DNA from: Citreimonas salinaria
Lineage (GTDB): Bacteria > Pseudomonadota > Alphaproteobacteria > Rhodobacterales > Rhodobacteraceae
Direction of reading: 5' to 3'
Length of the DNA stretch: 64,000 nucleotides
Assembly (NCBI RefSeq): GCF_900107235.1
Contig: NZ_FNPF01000002.1
Location: forward strand, 248,001-312,000
Translations under genes and position numbers: made by a program
Notes under the pieces: model-generated
What the model saw: the letters and a program-made list of their open reading frames with translations, nothing else
What the model was told of the DNA's origin: nothing
Databases searched by the model: none
Part shown: in pieces, positions 1 to 9,812 of the stretch
Layout: every line of letters begins with the position of its first letter
How positions within the stretch are numbered: position 1 is the stretch's first letter

Positions 1-40
1 CGGGGCTTCTCATGACCCCGCGTCATCGGCGCCGGACCGC

Positions 41-1576
41 CTATTCGGCAGCCTTCAGCCGGAAGCCCTTCTCGATCATGTCGGCCGGCTCGACCGGGTA
101 CTCGCCCGAGAAGCAGGCGTCGCAATATTGCGGGCAGGACGCGCTGCGGCCCGATGCCTCGCCCACGGCGCGGTAAAGCCCATCCAGCGACACGAAACGC
201 AGGGAATCGACGCCTAGGTGCTGGCGCATCTCTTCCTCGGACATGGTCGCGGCCAGCAGCTTCTCGCGCTTGGGCGTGTCGACGCCGTAGAAGCACGGCC
301 AGGCGGTGGGGGGAGACGCGATGCGGAAATGCACCTCGGCCGCGCCGGCATCGAGGATCATCTCCTTGATCTTGCGTGAGGTGGTGCCCCGCACCACCGA
401 ATCGTCGACCAGGATCACGCGCTTGCCGCGGATCAGTGCACGGTTGACGTTCAGCTTCAGCCGCACGCCCATGTTGCGGATCTGCTCGGTCGGTTCGATG
501 AAGGTGCGGCCGACATACTGGTTGCGGATGATTCCCATGCCGTAGGGAATGCCGGATTCGTGCGCGTAGCCGATTGCCGCCGGCGTGCCGCTGTCGGGCA
601 CCGGGCAGACGAGGTCGGCCTCGACCGGGGCCTCGCGCGCCAGCTCCACGCCGATCTGGCGGCGGGTCTCATAGACCGAGCGGCCGCCGATGATGCTGTC
701 GGGGCGCGAGAAATAGACGTGCTCGAAGATGCAGAAGCGCGAGGATTGCGGACGGAAGGGCCGCTGGCTTTCGAGACCGCCGTCGGCGGTGATCACCACC
801 ATCTCGCCCGGCTCGACCTCGCGGACGTAGTCGGCGCCGATGATGTCCAGCGCGCAGGTTTCGGACGACAGCACCCAGCCGTCGCCCAGCTTGCCCAGCA
901 CCAGCGGGCGCACGCCCAGTGGGTCGCGCACGCCGATCAGCTTGGTGCGGGTCATGGCGACGACCGAAAACGCGCCCTCGACGCGGCGCAGGGCGTCTTC
1001 CATCCGCGCGGGGATGTCGCGCTGAAGGCTGCGGGCCATCAGGTGGATGATGCATTCGCTGTCGCTGCTGGACTGGAAGATCGAGCCGCGCTCGATCAGC
1101 TCGCGGCGCAGGGCGTCGGCGTTGGTGATGTTGCCGTTATGCGCGATCGCGGCGCCGCCCATGCTGAATTCGCCGAAGAAAGGCTGCACGTCGCGGATCT
1201 GCGTCGGACCCTTCGAGCCGGCGGTGGAGTAGCGCACGTGGCCGATGCCGATCGGGCCGGGCAGCGTCTCCATCACCGCGGACGAGGTGAAGTTGTCGCG
1301 CACGTAGCCGAAGCGGCGGGCCGAGTTGAAGCCCAGCTCGTCATCGTGGGTGACGATGCCGCCGGCTTCCTGCCCGCGATGCTGAAGCGCGTGCAGGCCG
1401 AGGGCGACGAAGTTCGCGGCATCCGCAACGCCCACGACGCCGAAGACGCCGCATTCCTCGTGCAGCGTGTCGCCGTCGTCGAGGATCGCATCGTAGTCGA
1501 AGGGATGGGCGGGGGGCAGGGGACAATCGGCCAAGGGCAGCGGCTCCGATTCCAGAAGGGTGCGTGCGGCCCTCAT
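41..1576 (-). CDS. purF: Amidophosphoribosyltransferase (PurF)
   Basis: First committed step of purine synthesis: PRPP plus glutamine gives 5-phosphoribosylamine. The class II glutaminase nucleophile is the Cys of EECGVFG (about residue 42), so a propeptide of about 41 residues precedes it. The PRPP-binding motif VILVDDSVVRG lies in the C-terminal half. Cys residues in FCIFEHVYF, PCFYG and CPQYCDACF fit the Fe-S cluster-binding, B. subtilis-type subfamily. The frame is open to a GTG at 1600, but a -10-like TATAGT at 1604-1609 lies just upstream, so I prefer the ATG at 1576. No strong ribosome-binding site marks either start. It follows cvpA on the same strand, a common arrangement in proteobacteria. 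Confidence 0.95.
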   Translation of the reverse strand: MRAARTLLESEPLPLADCPLPPAHPFDYDAILDDGDTLHEECGVFGVVGVADAANFVALGLHALQHRGQEAGGIVTHDDELGFNSARRFGYVRDNFTSSAVMETLPGPIGIGHVRYSTAGSKGPTQIRDVQPFFGEFSMGGAAIAHNGNITNADALRRELIERGSIFQSSSDSECIIHLMARSLQRDIPARMEDALRRVEGAFSVVAMTRTKLIGVRDPLGVRPLVLGKLGDGWVLSSETCALDIIGADYVREVEPGEMVVITADGGLESQRPFRPQSSRFCIFEHVYFSRPDSIIGGRSVYETRRQIGVELAREAPVEADLVCPVPDSGTPAAIGYAHESGIPYGMGIIRNQYVGRTFIEPTEQIRNMGVRLKLNVNRALIRGKRVILVDDSVVRGTTSRKIKEMILDAGAAEVHFRIASPPTAWPCFYGVDTPKREKLLAATMSEEEMRQHLGVDSLRFVSLDGLYRAVGEASGRSASCPQYCDACFSGEYPVEPADMIEKGFRLKAAE

Positions 1577-1664
1577 AGAGACTCGGGCGCCATGTGTCAC
1601 GAAACTATAACGTGTTTGCGCGACGCTGCTCGCCCCGGTCGGCCAGTGCCCGATCGCTGCCCGC

Positions 1665-2222
1665 TCAGCCGGCGTCGCAGACGCCGACGAGATCCTCGTA
1701 CTGGGCGGTGATCCAGCCCAGCGCGCGTTCGGGGTTCTGGTTCTCGACCTGGTCGTTGAGCTGCGAGAAGATCGCCGCCGAGCGGGAATCGTTGACCATC
1801 GCGATGCCCTGCGAGGTGACCACCGTGGCGTAGACGAAGAAGCCGACCGTGATCAGCAGCACGCCGCGCGCCACGCCGAACAGGAAGCCCAGCCCCTGGT
1901 CGACGCCGCTCAGCGCCGAGCGCTGCACCAGCGACGAGAACAGCGGCGTGAACAGCGACACGATCACCAGCGCCAGCGTGAAGACCGCCGCGAAGGCGGC
2001 GATCACCGACAATTCGCAACTGTCGGCGAGAAAGCCTCCGATCACCGGGATCTCGGCCATCAGGGGCTGGACTTGGGCGGCGAACAGGAAGGCGACGATC
2101 GCCGCGACGATCCAGCCGGCGATGGCCATGATCTCGCGCACGACGCCGCGCGAATAGGCCAGCAGCGCCGAGACGACGATGATCAGCGCGACCACGCCGT
2201 CGATGATCGTGAAACCTTCCAT
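1665..2222 (-). CDS. cvpA: CvpA family inner-membrane protein
   Basis: 185 residues with about four hydrophobic segments (roughly residues 5-23, 28-48, 67-90 and 105-125) and a polar tail, the normal CvpA layout. The family is named for colicin V production in E. coli. Its real role is unclear, with envelope maintenance suggested. It sits between radA and purF on the same strand, 40 bp downstream of radA, an arrangement typical of Rhodobacteraceae. Family assignment is firm from topology, N-terminal sequence and context; biochemical function is not known. Confidence 0.88.
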   Translation of the reverse strand: MEGFTIIDGVVALIIVVSALLAYSRGVVREIMAIAGWIVAAIVAFLFAAQVQPLMAEIPVIGGFLADSCELSVIAAFAAVFTLALVIVSLFTPLFSSLVQRSALSGVDQGLGFLFGVARGVLLITVGFFVYATVVTSQGIAMVNDSRSAAIFSQLNDQVENQNPERALGWITAQYEDLVGVCDAG

Positions 2223-2262
2223 ACGCCCCGAACCTTTCCGTCTTGCCCGATACCCGTGTCCG

Positions 2263-3627
2263 CTAACCCGCGCCGAAGACGTCGCCGACGAAGGTCGTCA
2301 GGTCGCCCATCGGCTGCAACGCCAGCCCCCCGGCATCGCCCGCCTTGCCGCCGCGCGGCAGGATCGCCGAGGAGAAACCAAGTTTTCCCGCCTCTTTCAA
2401 CCGATTTTCCATCTGGCCGACGGGGCGCAGCGCGCCGGACAGGCTGATTTCGCCGAAAACCACCGTTTCCGCCGGAAGCGCCGCGTCCTCGCGCGCAGAA
2501 AGCAGCGCGGCGGCCACGGCGAGGTCCGCCGCCGGTTCGCTGATCTTCATGCCGCCCGCGACATTGAGATAGACGTCGAGCCCGGCGAAAGGGATGCCGC
2601 AGCGCGATTCGAGCACGGCGAGGATCATCGCCAGCCGCCCACCGTCCCAGCCCACGACCGACCGGCGGGCCTGTCCGGCGGGGGCGGGGGCGACCAGCGC
2701 CTGGAACTCGATCAGCACCGGGCGCGTGCCCTCGATCCCGGCGAAGACGGCCGAGCCGGGGGCGGGGCTGCCGCGCTCGGACAGGAACAGCGCCGAGGGG
2801 TTGGCGACCTGCGCGAGGCCCGCGCCGGTCATCTCGAAGACGCCGATCTCGTCGGCGGGGCCGAAGCGGTTCTTGACGCTGCGCAGGATGCGGAACTGGT
2901 GGCCGCGCTCGCCCTCGAAATAAAGCACCGTGTCGACCATGTGTTCGACCACGCGGGGGCCGGCGATCTGGCCGTCCTTGGTGACGTGGCCGACCATGAC
3001 GACGGCCGCGCCGCGCGTCTTGGCGAAGCGCGTCAGCTCGTGCGCGGCGGCGCGGACCTGGCCCACGCTGCCGGGCGCGCTGTCCACGGTGTCGGCCCAC
3101 ATGGTCTGGATCGAATCCACGATCACCAGGTCGGGGCGTTCCTCGTCCAGCGTCGTCAGGATGTCGCGCAGGGCCGTCTCGGCGGCAAGCTTTACCGCCG
3201 CCTGTTCCAGCCCCAACCGCTGCGCGCGCAGGCGCACCTGCGCGGATGCTTCCTCGCCCGAGACGTAGATGACCTTGAGCCCGGCATTGGCGAAGCTGGC
3301 CGCCGCCTGCAGCAACAGCGTCGACTTGCCGATGCCCGGATCGCCGCCCACCAGGATGGCCGAGGCCGGCACCAGCCCGCCGCCCAGCACGCGGTCGAGC
3401 TCGGCCATGCCGGACGCGGTGCGCGGCGGCGGCGGCTCTTTCGAAGACAGGTCGGACAGGGGCACCGCGCGGCCGCGGGTCTTCAGCGCCTTGGCGCCGG
3501 GACCCTGGCTCAGCAGCTTTTCCTCGTGGATGGTGTTCCACTGGCCGCAGGCGTCGCAGCGGCCGGACCACTTGGAATAGGCCGCACCGCAGGATTGGCA
3601 GATGAAGTTGAGAACGGGTTTCGCCAT
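2263..3627 (-). CDS. radA: DNA repair protein RadA (Sms)
   Basis: 454-residue RecA-like ATPase that acts in recombination branch migration. The N-terminal zinc finger pairs CQSCG and CDACG within the first 30 residues. The Walker A is GGDPGIGKST, the RadA signature KNRFG is present, and a Lon-protease-like C-terminal domain follows. The frame is open further upstream, but the ATG at 3627 gives the classic start MAKPVLNF just before the zinc finger. It lies 25 bp behind the small membrane protein gene and probably shares its transcript. Confidence 0.96.
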   Translation of the reverse strand: MAKPVLNFICQSCGAAYSKWSGRCDACGQWNTIHEEKLLSQGPGAKALKTRGRAVPLSDLSSKEPPPPRTASGMAELDRVLGGGLVPASAILVGGDPGIGKSTLLLQAAASFANAGLKVIYVSGEEASAQVRLRAQRLGLEQAAVKLAAETALRDILTTLDEERPDLVIVDSIQTMWADTVDSAPGSVGQVRAAAHELTRFAKTRGAAVVMVGHVTKDGQIAGPRVVEHMVDTVLYFEGERGHQFRILRSVKNRFGPADEIGVFEMTGAGLAQVANPSALFLSERGSPAPGSAVFAGIEGTRPVLIEFQALVAPAPAGQARRSVVGWDGGRLAMILAVLESRCGIPFAGLDVYLNVAGGMKISEPAADLAVAAALLSAREDAALPAETVVFGEISLSGALRPVGQMENRLKEAGKLGFSSAILPRGGKAGDAGGLALQPMGDLTTFVGDVFGAG

Positions 3628-3652
3628 GATGGCCCTCGTTACGCGCGCGCGC

Positions 3653-4039
3653 TCAGGACGTCCACCACCACAGGCCCAGCAGCCCCGCCAGCATCGCGGC
3701 ATGCACGAGGTCGATCCATCTCCACCGCGCGCCCGGCAGCAGCGCCGAGATCGCCATCAGCACCGAGGGCAGCAGCAGCACCGCCATTCCGCCGCCTCCG
3801 GCCATCGCCCGCGCCGACCAGGTGTAGAGCGGCGACTCGGTCAGCCCCAGCGCCGGCGCGAAGGTCGTGAGGATCCCGCCCAGGCACAGGGCCAGCGCCA
3901 CCACCGCCGGCCAGCGCGACAGACCGCTGCCAACGACGACGCGCAGCAGCGCCAGCACCGCCAGCACCTCGAGATAGACGAACTTCCGGATGAAGAAGAA
4001 CGCCAGCACCACCGGATCGGGATCGGGCAGGAAGTTCAT
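3653..4039 (-). CDS. Small four-helix membrane protein, unknown function
   Basis: 128 residues and mostly hydrophobic, with about four membrane segments (roughly residues 10-30, 38-60, 70-95 and 105-126), ending in a tryptophan run (WWW). I recognise no named domain. The start is the ATG at 4039, which overlaps the stop of the mlaF-like gene as ATGA, so the two are translationally coupled. The coupling suggests a role alongside the ABC transporter or only shared expression; the sequence does not decide. It could also be an unrelated conserved envelope protein. Confidence 0.75.
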   Translation of the reverse strand: MNFLPDPDPVVLAFFFIRKFVYLEVLAVLALLRVVVGSGLSRWPAVVALALCLGGILTTFAPALGLTESPLYTWSARAMAGGGGMAVLLLPSVLMAISALLPGARWRWIDLVHAAMLAGLLGLWWWTS

Positions 4040-4788
4040 CGTACCGCCTCGATCGGGCCGGTGGCGCGCCCGGTGACGAACTGGTCGACGTAAGGATCGC
4101 CGCTGTGGTCCAGATCGGCGACCGGTCCGGTCCACTGGATGCGGCCGGCATGCAGCATGGCGACCTCGTCGGCGATGGCGCGCACGCTGCTCATGTCGTG
4201 GGTGATGGTCATGGCTGTGGCACCCATCTCGGTGACGATCTCGCGGATCAGGTCGTTGATGACGCCGGCCATGATCGGGTCGAGCCCGGTGGTCGGTTCG
4301 TCGAAGAAGATGATCTCGGGCTCGGCGGCGATGGCGCGGGCCAGGCCCACGCGCTTCTGCATGCCGCCCGAGAGCTCGGCCGGGAACTTGTCGGCCACGT
4401 CGGCGCCAAGGCCCACGCGCCGCAGCTTCTCGATGGCGATGGCGCGCGCCTCGTCGCGCGGGCGGGCAAGGCTGCCGCGCAACAGGCGGAACGCGACGTT
4501 CTGCCAGACCGGCAGGCTGTCGAACAGCGCAGCGCCCTGGAACAGCATGCCGAAACGCGCCAGAAACGCGTCGCGGTCGGCGCGGGCCACGTCCTGACCG
4601 TCAAGCGCGATGGTGCCCCCGTCGGGCCTGACCAGCCCGAGGATGCATTTGAGCAGAACCGACTTTCCGGTACCCGAACCGCCGATGATCACCATCGAGC
4701 GGCCGGTCTCCACCGCCAGATCGACGCCCTGAAGAACGCGGTTGTCGTCGAAGGCCTTCGTGACGCCGGACAAAGCGATCATGCGCAA
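4036..4788 (-). CDS. ABC transporter ATPase, MlaF-like
   Basis: 250 residues. Walker A is GGSGTGKS (about residues 37-44), the signature is LSGGMQKR, Walker B is IIFFDEPTTGLDP, and an H-loop (TITHDM) follows. LSGGMQKRVGLARA is characteristic of the MlaF/Ttg2A group, which powers phospholipid movement across the envelope. The partner permease lies just upstream and a small membrane protein overlaps its stop. No MlaD (MCE-domain) gene is adjacent, so the substrate-binding partner must be elsewhere. Substrate is inferred from family only. Confidence 0.87.
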   Translation of the reverse strand: MRMIALSGVTKAFDDNRVLQGVDLAVETGRSMVIIGGSGTGKSVLLKCILGLVRPDGGTIALDGQDVARADRDAFLARFGMLFQGAALFDSLPVWQNVAFRLLRGSLARPRDEARAIAIEKLRRVGLGADVADKFPAELSGGMQKRVGLARAIAAEPEIIFFDEPTTGLDPIMAGVINDLIREIVTEMGATAMTITHDMSSVRAIADEVAMLHAGRIQWTGPVADLDHSGDPYVDQFVTGRATGPIEAVR

Positions 4789-4885
4789 AGTGCCCCATTC
4801 ATGCGAGAAACGCCTGTGTCACGGCGGCCCAGGGTCGGGGCTGAACCGTACGGATTCCGTTCGAAAGACCAGATGTCACTCCGTC

Positions 4886-5689
4886 TCATACCGAGAAGAA
4901 CGCCCCCGTCAGCAGAAAGTTCGCGGCCAGGATCAGCACTGCCGCCGCTTCGACCGAGCCCTTGGTGGCGCGGCCAACGCCCTGCGCGCCGCGGCCCGAG
5001 TTCATGCCGAAATAGCACCCCATCAGCGCCGCCAGCCCGCCGAAGGCGCAGCCCTTGGCCAGCGACGACACCACGTCGCGCCATTGCAGGAAATCGGCGG
5101 TGTTGTTGAGGTATGTCGCCGGGTTGAAGTCCAGATTGCCGGTCGCGACGGCGTATCCTCCGGCGATGCCGATCACGTCGCCCACTGCCACCAGCAGCGG
5201 CACCGCGACCAGCGCCGAGACCACGCGCGGCGCCACGAGGTAACGCATCGGGTCGGTGGACAGGGTGGTCAGCGCGTCGATCTGCTCGGTCACCTTCATG
5301 GTGGCGATCTCGGCCGCGATGCTCGAGGTCACCCGCGCGGCGATCATCAGGCCCACCAGGACCGGGCCCAGTTCGCGCACCATGCCGATGGCGACGATCT
5401 GCGGCACCACGGATTCCGCGTTGAAGCGCGCACCGCCCGAATAGATCTGTAGCGCCAGCGCCCCGCCGGTGAACAGCGCGGTCAGGCCCACCACCGGCAG
5501 CGACAGCCAGCCGACATGCAGCATCGCCAGCGCGTATTCGCGCGGGTAGAAGGGCGGCCGCAGCGCGCGCCACAGGGCGTTCAGCGCGAACAGCGTCACG
5601 CGCCCCACCGCCGCCAGCGCGCCCAGCACGGGGCGGCCCAGCGCGCCCAGCGGCGACAGCGCGCGCGTCAAGGAGTCCCGCTCGCTCAT
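4886..5689 (-). CDS. MlaE-like ABC transporter permease
   Basis: 267 residues with five to six membrane segments. The conserved EGxxRELGP-like region reads [12 protein letters not shown], and [16 protein letters not shown] follows, both hallmarks of the MlaE/YrbE permease family. The start is the ATG at 5689, overlapping the alr stop (ATGA), so translation is probably coupled to alanine racemase. It pairs with the ATPase gene 97 bp downstream. Likely role: inner-membrane subunit of a lipid transport system maintaining outer-membrane asymmetry. Confidence 0.88.
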   Translation of the reverse strand: MSERDSLTRALSPLGALGRPVLGALAAVGRVTLFALNALWRALRPPFYPREYALAMLHVGWLSLPVVGLTALFTGGALALQIYSGGARFNAESVVPQIVAIGMVRELGPVLVGLMIAARVTSSIAAEIATMKVTEQIDALTTLSTDPMRYLVAPRVVSALVAVPLLVAVGDVIGIAGGYAVATGNLDFNPATYLNNTADFLQWRDVVSSLAKGCAFGGLAALMGCYFGMNSGRGAQGVGRATKGSVEAAAVLILAANFLLTGAFFSV

Positions 5690-6723
5690 CCGCCGATATA
5701 CTGCCGGTCGTAGCGCCGGCCCAGCGAGGTCAGGATCTCGTAGCCGATGGTGCCGGCCCAGCCCGCCAGCGTGTCGACCGATTGGTGCAGGCCCAGCAAC
5801 TCGACCGTGTCGGGCTCTTCGGGCACATCGGTCACGTCGATGCCGATCAGATCCATCGAGACGCGGCCGACCACGGGGCAGGGCGTCTCGCCGGCGCGGA
5901 CGCTGGCCTGCGGGCCCATGATGCGGTGGATGCCGTCCGCATAGCCGCCCGAGATCGTCGCGATCCGCGAGGGCCGGGATGCCGTCCAGGTGTTGCCGTA
6001 GCCCACGGTTTCGCCCGGGGCGACGTCGCGCACCTGGATCACCGGGATGTCCAGCGTGACGACCGGGAGGGCGTCGACAAAGGGCAGGCCGCCATAGAGC
6101 CCGATCCCCGGACGCGTCAGCTCGAAATGATAGTCCGGCCCCAGCAGGATGCCGCCGGTCGCCGCCAGCGAGCGCGGCGCGTCCACGCCTTGCGTCATCT
6201 CGGCGAAGGCGCGCAGTTGCTGCGCGTTCATCGGGTGACGTGGTTCGTCCGCGCAGGCGAGGTGGCTCATGATCAGCCGCGGCCCCAGCGGCAGCGCGAC
6301 CTCGCGCAGCGCGGCCCATTCGGCAGGCTCCATTCCCAGCCGGTTCATGCCGCTGTCGAGCTGGATGCCGAAGGGCGCGCCCGGAAGCGCCTCGGCATGG
6401 CGCAGCATCTGGTCGAGCGAGTTGAGCATCGGCACCAGCGCCGCGTCGCGGATCAGTCCCGCGTCGCCCGCCATGTGGCCGCCGAAGACGTGGATCTCGG
6501 GGCCGTCGCCCAGGATGCGGCGCAGCTGCGCGCCCTCCTCGGCCAGGGCGACGAAGAAATGCCGCGCGCCGTGCCTGGCAAGCGCCGGCGCCACGCGGTC
6601 GACGCCCAGCCCGTAGGCGTCGGCCTTGACCACGGCGGCGGCCTCGGCCGTGCTTTGGGCCGCAAGCGCCTGCCAGTTGGCGCAGAGCGCGTCGAGGTCG
6701 ATGGAAAGTCGTGCCTGAGCCAT
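5686..6723 (-). CDS. alr: Alanine racemase
   Basis: 345 residues. Converts L-alanine to D-alanine for peptidoglycan. The PLP lysine is in [10 protein letters not shown] near residue 33, at the start of the TIM barrel. The second-domain segment [14 protein letters not shown] carries the usual substrate-side residues. The length is slightly short for the family but complete. It heads a same-strand block with mlaE and mlaF and is divergent from cobS. Confidence 0.95.
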   Translation of the reverse strand: MAQARLSIDLDALCANWQALAAQSTAEAAAVVKADAYGLGVDRVAPALARHGARHFFVALAEEGAQLRRILGDGPEIHVFGGHMAGDAGLIRDAALVPMLNSLDQMLRHAEALPGAPFGIQLDSGMNRLGMEPAEWAALREVALPLGPRLIMSHLACADEPRHPMNAQQLRAFAEMTQGVDAPRSLAATGGILLGPDYHFELTRPGIGLYGGLPFVDALPVVTLDIPVIQVRDVAPGETVGYGNTWTASRPSRIATISGGYADGIHRIMGPQASVRAGETPCPVVGRVSMDLIGIDVTDVPEEPDTVELLGLHQSVDTLAGWAGTIGYEILTSLGRRYDRQYIGG

Positions 6724-6843
6724 GCCGCCTCTTTGCCATGCTGCACATGCGGGTCAAGGTGAAATCCGCGCAGGGTCCGGCGCTTGAACGCGCGCGGGCC
6801 TGCGGCTAGACCGCATCCGATCGCGGCACCCGGGGGGCGGCAG

Positions 6844-7641
6844 GTGGACAAGAGCGAGGCGGGCGGCGGAAGAACGAGGCGCATCGCCGCGCAATGGCGG
6901 CTGTTCCTGCTCGCGCTGCAGTTCCTGACACGGCTTCCGGTGCCGCGAGACCTCGACTGGTGCGCCGACGCGCAGAGGCGGGCCGTGCGCTACTACCCGG
7001 CGGTGGGCGTGGTGGTCGGCATCCTCGGCGCTGCGGTGCTGGCGCTTTCGGCGCAAGCCTGGCCGACGCCGCTGGCGGTGCTGATGTCGCTGGCGGCGAC
7101 CCTGATCGCCACCGGCGCCATGCACGAGGACGGCTTGGCCGACGCCGCCGACGGGCTGGTGGGCGGCGCCACGCGCGAGCGCGCGCTCGAGATCATGCGG
7201 GATTCGCGCATCGGCACCTACGGCGCGTTGGCGCTGGGCGTGGCGCTGGCGCTCAAGGTCGCGGCGCTGGCGGCGCTGCCTTTGGGGGCGGCGTGCCTGG
7301 CGCTGGTCGCCGCCCATGCGCTGGGGCGCGGCGCCGCGGTGTGGGTCATCGCGACGACGACCTATGCCCGGACCGGCGAGGCCGCCGCGAAGTTTCCCGC
7401 GCCCGGCGTGTCGCCCGGCGAGCAGGCGATCGCGATGATCACGCTCGGCGCCGTGCTGCTGGCGACGGCCGCCGGCCTCGGACCGGCGGTGCTGGCGGGG
7501 CTCGTCTGTGCCGCGGCTCCAGCCTGGGCGTTCCGTCGGCTCTGTCGTGCGAAGCTGGGTGGCCATACCGGCGATTGCCTCGGCGGCATTCAGCAACTGG
7601 CCGAGATCGGCTTCTACCTCGGGCTCGTCGCATGGCTCTGA
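6844..7641 (+). CDS. cobS: Adenosylcobinamide-GDP ribazoletransferase (CobS/CobV)
   Basis: Late cobalamin synthesis: joins adenosylcobinamide-GDP to alpha-ribazole (phosphate) at the inner membrane. 265 residues, with FLTRLPVP near the N-terminus, the DGLADAADGL metal/substrate motif and several membrane helices. The frame is open to a TTG at 6784, but the GTG at 6844 has a G-rich Shine-Dalgarno (GGGGGG) at good distance and starts just before the conserved core. Its stop overlaps the next gene by 10 bp. I saw no cobalamin riboswitch upstream. Confidence 0.92.
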   Translation: MDKSEAGGGRTRRIAAQWRLFLLALQFLTRLPVPRDLDWCADAQRRAVRYYPAVGVVVGILGAAVLALSAQAWPTPLAVLMSLAATLIATGAMHEDGLADAADGLVGGATRERALEIMRDSRIGTYGALALGVALALKVAALAALPLGAACLALVAAHALGRGAAVWVIATTTYARTGEAAAKFPAPGVSPGEQAIAMITLGAVLLATAAGLGPAVLAGLVCAAAPAWAFRRLCRAKLGGHTGDCLGGIQQLAEIGFYLGLVAWL

Positions 7642-8153
7642 CTCTGCTGCGCCACACCAAGCCGGACGTGGCGCGTGGAGTCTGCTACGGGATGACCGAA
7701 CTGGCGCTGGCCGCCACATTCGCCGAAGAGGCCGCGGCCATCGTGCGCGATCTGCCCCGTCCCGCGCGCATTCTGACGTCGCCGCTGTCGCGCTGCCGCC
7801 TGCTGGCCGAACACCTGGGCGCGCTGTTCGACCTGCCCGCGCAGGTCGATCCCCGCTGGCGCGAGATGGATTTCGGCGGCTGGGAGGGCAGGGCCTGGGA
7901 CAGGATCCCGCGCGCGGGGCTGGATGCCTGGGCCGAGGATTTCCGCAACTATTCCGGCCATGGCGGCGAAAGCGTGGCGCAGCTGGAAGCGCGCATCCGC
8001 GAGGCGCTGGCCGCATCGCCCGAGGGCGCGCTGATCGTCACCCATGCGGGCTGCATCAAGGCCGCCTGCGCGATCCGCGACACGCGCGACGGCTGGGACA
8101 CGAAACCCGCATTCGGCGAGGCGATCCGGCTGCCGGACGCGCCAGCGGCCTGA
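7632..8153 (+). CDS. cobC: Histidine phosphatase, CobC-like alpha-ribazole phosphatase
   Basis: 173 residues, phosphoglycerate-mutase fold. The catalytic histidine is in LLRHTKP (RHT in place of the commoner RHG), followed by SPLSRCRLLAE, the acid-containing WREMDFGGWEG and the second histidine in VTHAGCIKA. In this context it most likely dephosphorylates alpha-ribazole-5-phosphate or the CobS product. It starts inside the end of cobS (10-bp overlap), indicating co-translation. A general phosphatase role cannot be excluded from sequence alone. Confidence 0.85.
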   Translation: MALTLLRHTKPDVARGVCYGMTELALAATFAEEAAAIVRDLPRPARILTSPLSRCRLLAEHLGALFDLPAQVDPRWREMDFGGWEGRAWDRIPRAGLDAWAEDFRNYSGHGGESVAQLEARIREALAASPEGALIVTHAGCIKAACAIRDTRDGWDTKPAFGEAIRLPDAPAA

Positions 8154-8253
8154 CTCGCGCCGCCCGTTCTTCTTCTGTCGAAGATTATCCCGGGAGAGTT
8201 GCGCGGTACGGGGCGCCGCTATCCATCGTCGCCCCGACCCGCAGCCCGGAAAC

Positions 8254-9744
8254 TCAGAAGTCCTCGCCGCCCTGCTGCCAGGGTTTTACGAGGTTGCCGA
8301 AGCGCGTGAAACGGCCCTCGAAGCTCAACTCGACGGTGCCGATCGGGCCGTGGCGCTGCTTGCCGATGACAACCTCGGCCTTGCCGTGCAGGCGCTCCAT
8401 CTCCTCCTGCCAGATCGCCATCTTCTCGAGGTCGTGCTCGCCCGGCTTCTCGCGTTCCTTGTAGTATTCCTCGCGGTACACGAACATCACCACGTCGGCG
8501 TCCTGCTCGATCGAGCCGGATTCCCGCAGGTCCGACAGCTGCGGGCGTTTGTCCTCGCGGCTTTCGACCTGGCGCGACAGCTGCGACAGGGCGATCACGG
8601 GGATGTCCAGTTCCTTGGCGATTGCCTTCAAGCCTTGCGTGATCTCGGAGACCTCATTCACCCGGCTGTCCTTGGCCGTCGCGGGGCGGACCAGTTGCAG
8701 GTAGTCGACCATCAGCACGTCGAGGCCATGCGTCCGCTTCAGCCGCCGCGCGCGGGCGGCAAGCTGGCTGATCGGCAGCGCGGGCGTGTCGTCGATGTAG
8801 AGCGGGCAGGCCTCGAGCGACTTCGCGGCTTCGACGAAACGACGGAACTCGGCCTCGGTCATGTCGCCCTTGCGGATCTGCTCGGACGGCACCTCGGCGG
8901 CCTCGGACAGGATCCGCGCGGCCAGCTGCTCGGCGCTCATCTCGAGGCTGTAGAAGCCCACGACACCGCCCTCGATCGTGCCTTCGGTGCCGTCGTGGCG
9001 GATGCCGCGCTTGTAGGCCTTGGCGATGTTGAACGCCACGTTGGTGGCCAGCGACGTCTTGCCCATCGAGGGCCGGCCCGCGAGGATCAGAAGGTCGGAC
9101 TTGTGCAGCCCGCCCAGCTTGCGGTCCATGTCGATGAGGCCCGTCGAGATGCCGGCAAGCCCGCCCTCGCGCTGGTAGGCGGCGTTGGCCACGTTCACCG
9201 CGTCCGTAACCGCCTTGAGGAAGGATACGAAGCCCGACTCCGCCTGGCCCTGCTCGGCGATCTTGTAGAGCGCCTGTTCCGCCTCGACGATCTGCTCGCG
9301 CGGTTCGGAATCGACCGCGACCTTCGCCGCCTTGGCCGAGATGTCGCGCCCCAACCGGATCAGGTCGCGCCGCACGGCGAGGTCGTAGATCATCTGCGCG
9401 TAGTCGCGCACCGCGAAGCTGCTGACCGCCGCGCCGGCAAGGCGGGCGAGGTAGGCGGCGCCGCCCAGTTCCTTCAGGCCCTCGTCGTCCTCCATGAACG
9501 CCTTGAGCGTCACCGGCGAGGCGAGGTTGTTCTTGGCGATGCGCGCGGCGGCGATCTCGTAGATGCGCGCGTGCACGGGGTCGTAGAAGTGATGCGGCCC
9601 GATGATCGACGACACCCGGTCGTAGATGTCGTTGTTGGTCAGGATCGCCCCCAGAAGCTGCTGTTCGGCCTCGATGGAGTGCGGCATCGTCTCGGGCGCG
9701 TCGATCTGCGCGCCGGTCGGATTGATCGTAGCGATCTCGTTCAT
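8254..9744 (-). CDS. dnaB: Replicative DNA helicase DnaB
   Basis: 496 residues, full length. The N-terminal domain starts with the family pattern MPHSIEAEQQLLGAIL, and the RecA-like motor domain carries Walker A GRPSMGKTS, the Walker B-like LDVLMVDYLQL and SQLSRQVE. A hexameric helicase that unwinds the fork and recruits primase. The start is the ATG at 9744 with a G-rich ribosome-binding site. The 259-bp upstream gap carries two DnaA-box-like motifs. Rhodobacteraceae often have dnaB next to alr; here two cob genes lie between. Confidence 0.97.
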   Translation of the reverse strand: MNEIATINPTGAQIDAPETMPHSIEAEQQLLGAILTNNDIYDRVSSIIGPHHFYDPVHARIYEIAAARIAKNNLASPVTLKAFMEDDEGLKELGGAAYLARLAGAAVSSFAVRDYAQMIYDLAVRRDLIRLGRDISAKAAKVAVDSEPREQIVEAEQALYKIAEQGQAESGFVSFLKAVTDAVNVANAAYQREGGLAGISTGLIDMDRKLGGLHKSDLLILAGRPSMGKTSLATNVAFNIAKAYKRGIRHDGTEGTIEGGVVGFYSLEMSAEQLAARILSEAAEVPSEQIRKGDMTEAEFRRFVEAAKSLEACPLYIDDTPALPISQLAARARRLKRTHGLDVLMVDYLQLVRPATAKDSRVNEVSEITQGLKAIAKELDIPVIALSQLSRQVESREDKRPQLSDLRESGSIEQDADVVMFVYREEYYKEREKPGEHDLEKMAIWQEEMERLHGKAEVVIGKQRHGPIGTVELSFEGRFTRFGNLVKPWQQGGEDF

Positions 9745-9812
9745 GTCATGCCCCCGGATCAGGCGTCAGGGTCTAGGACGGGGCACCGGGAACCGGCAAG
9801 CCCTGATAAGTC

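Noticed and set aside
6724-6843. Cobalamin riboswitch upstream of cobS
   Set aside because: The gap is 120 bp, too short, and no B12-box-like sequence is visible.
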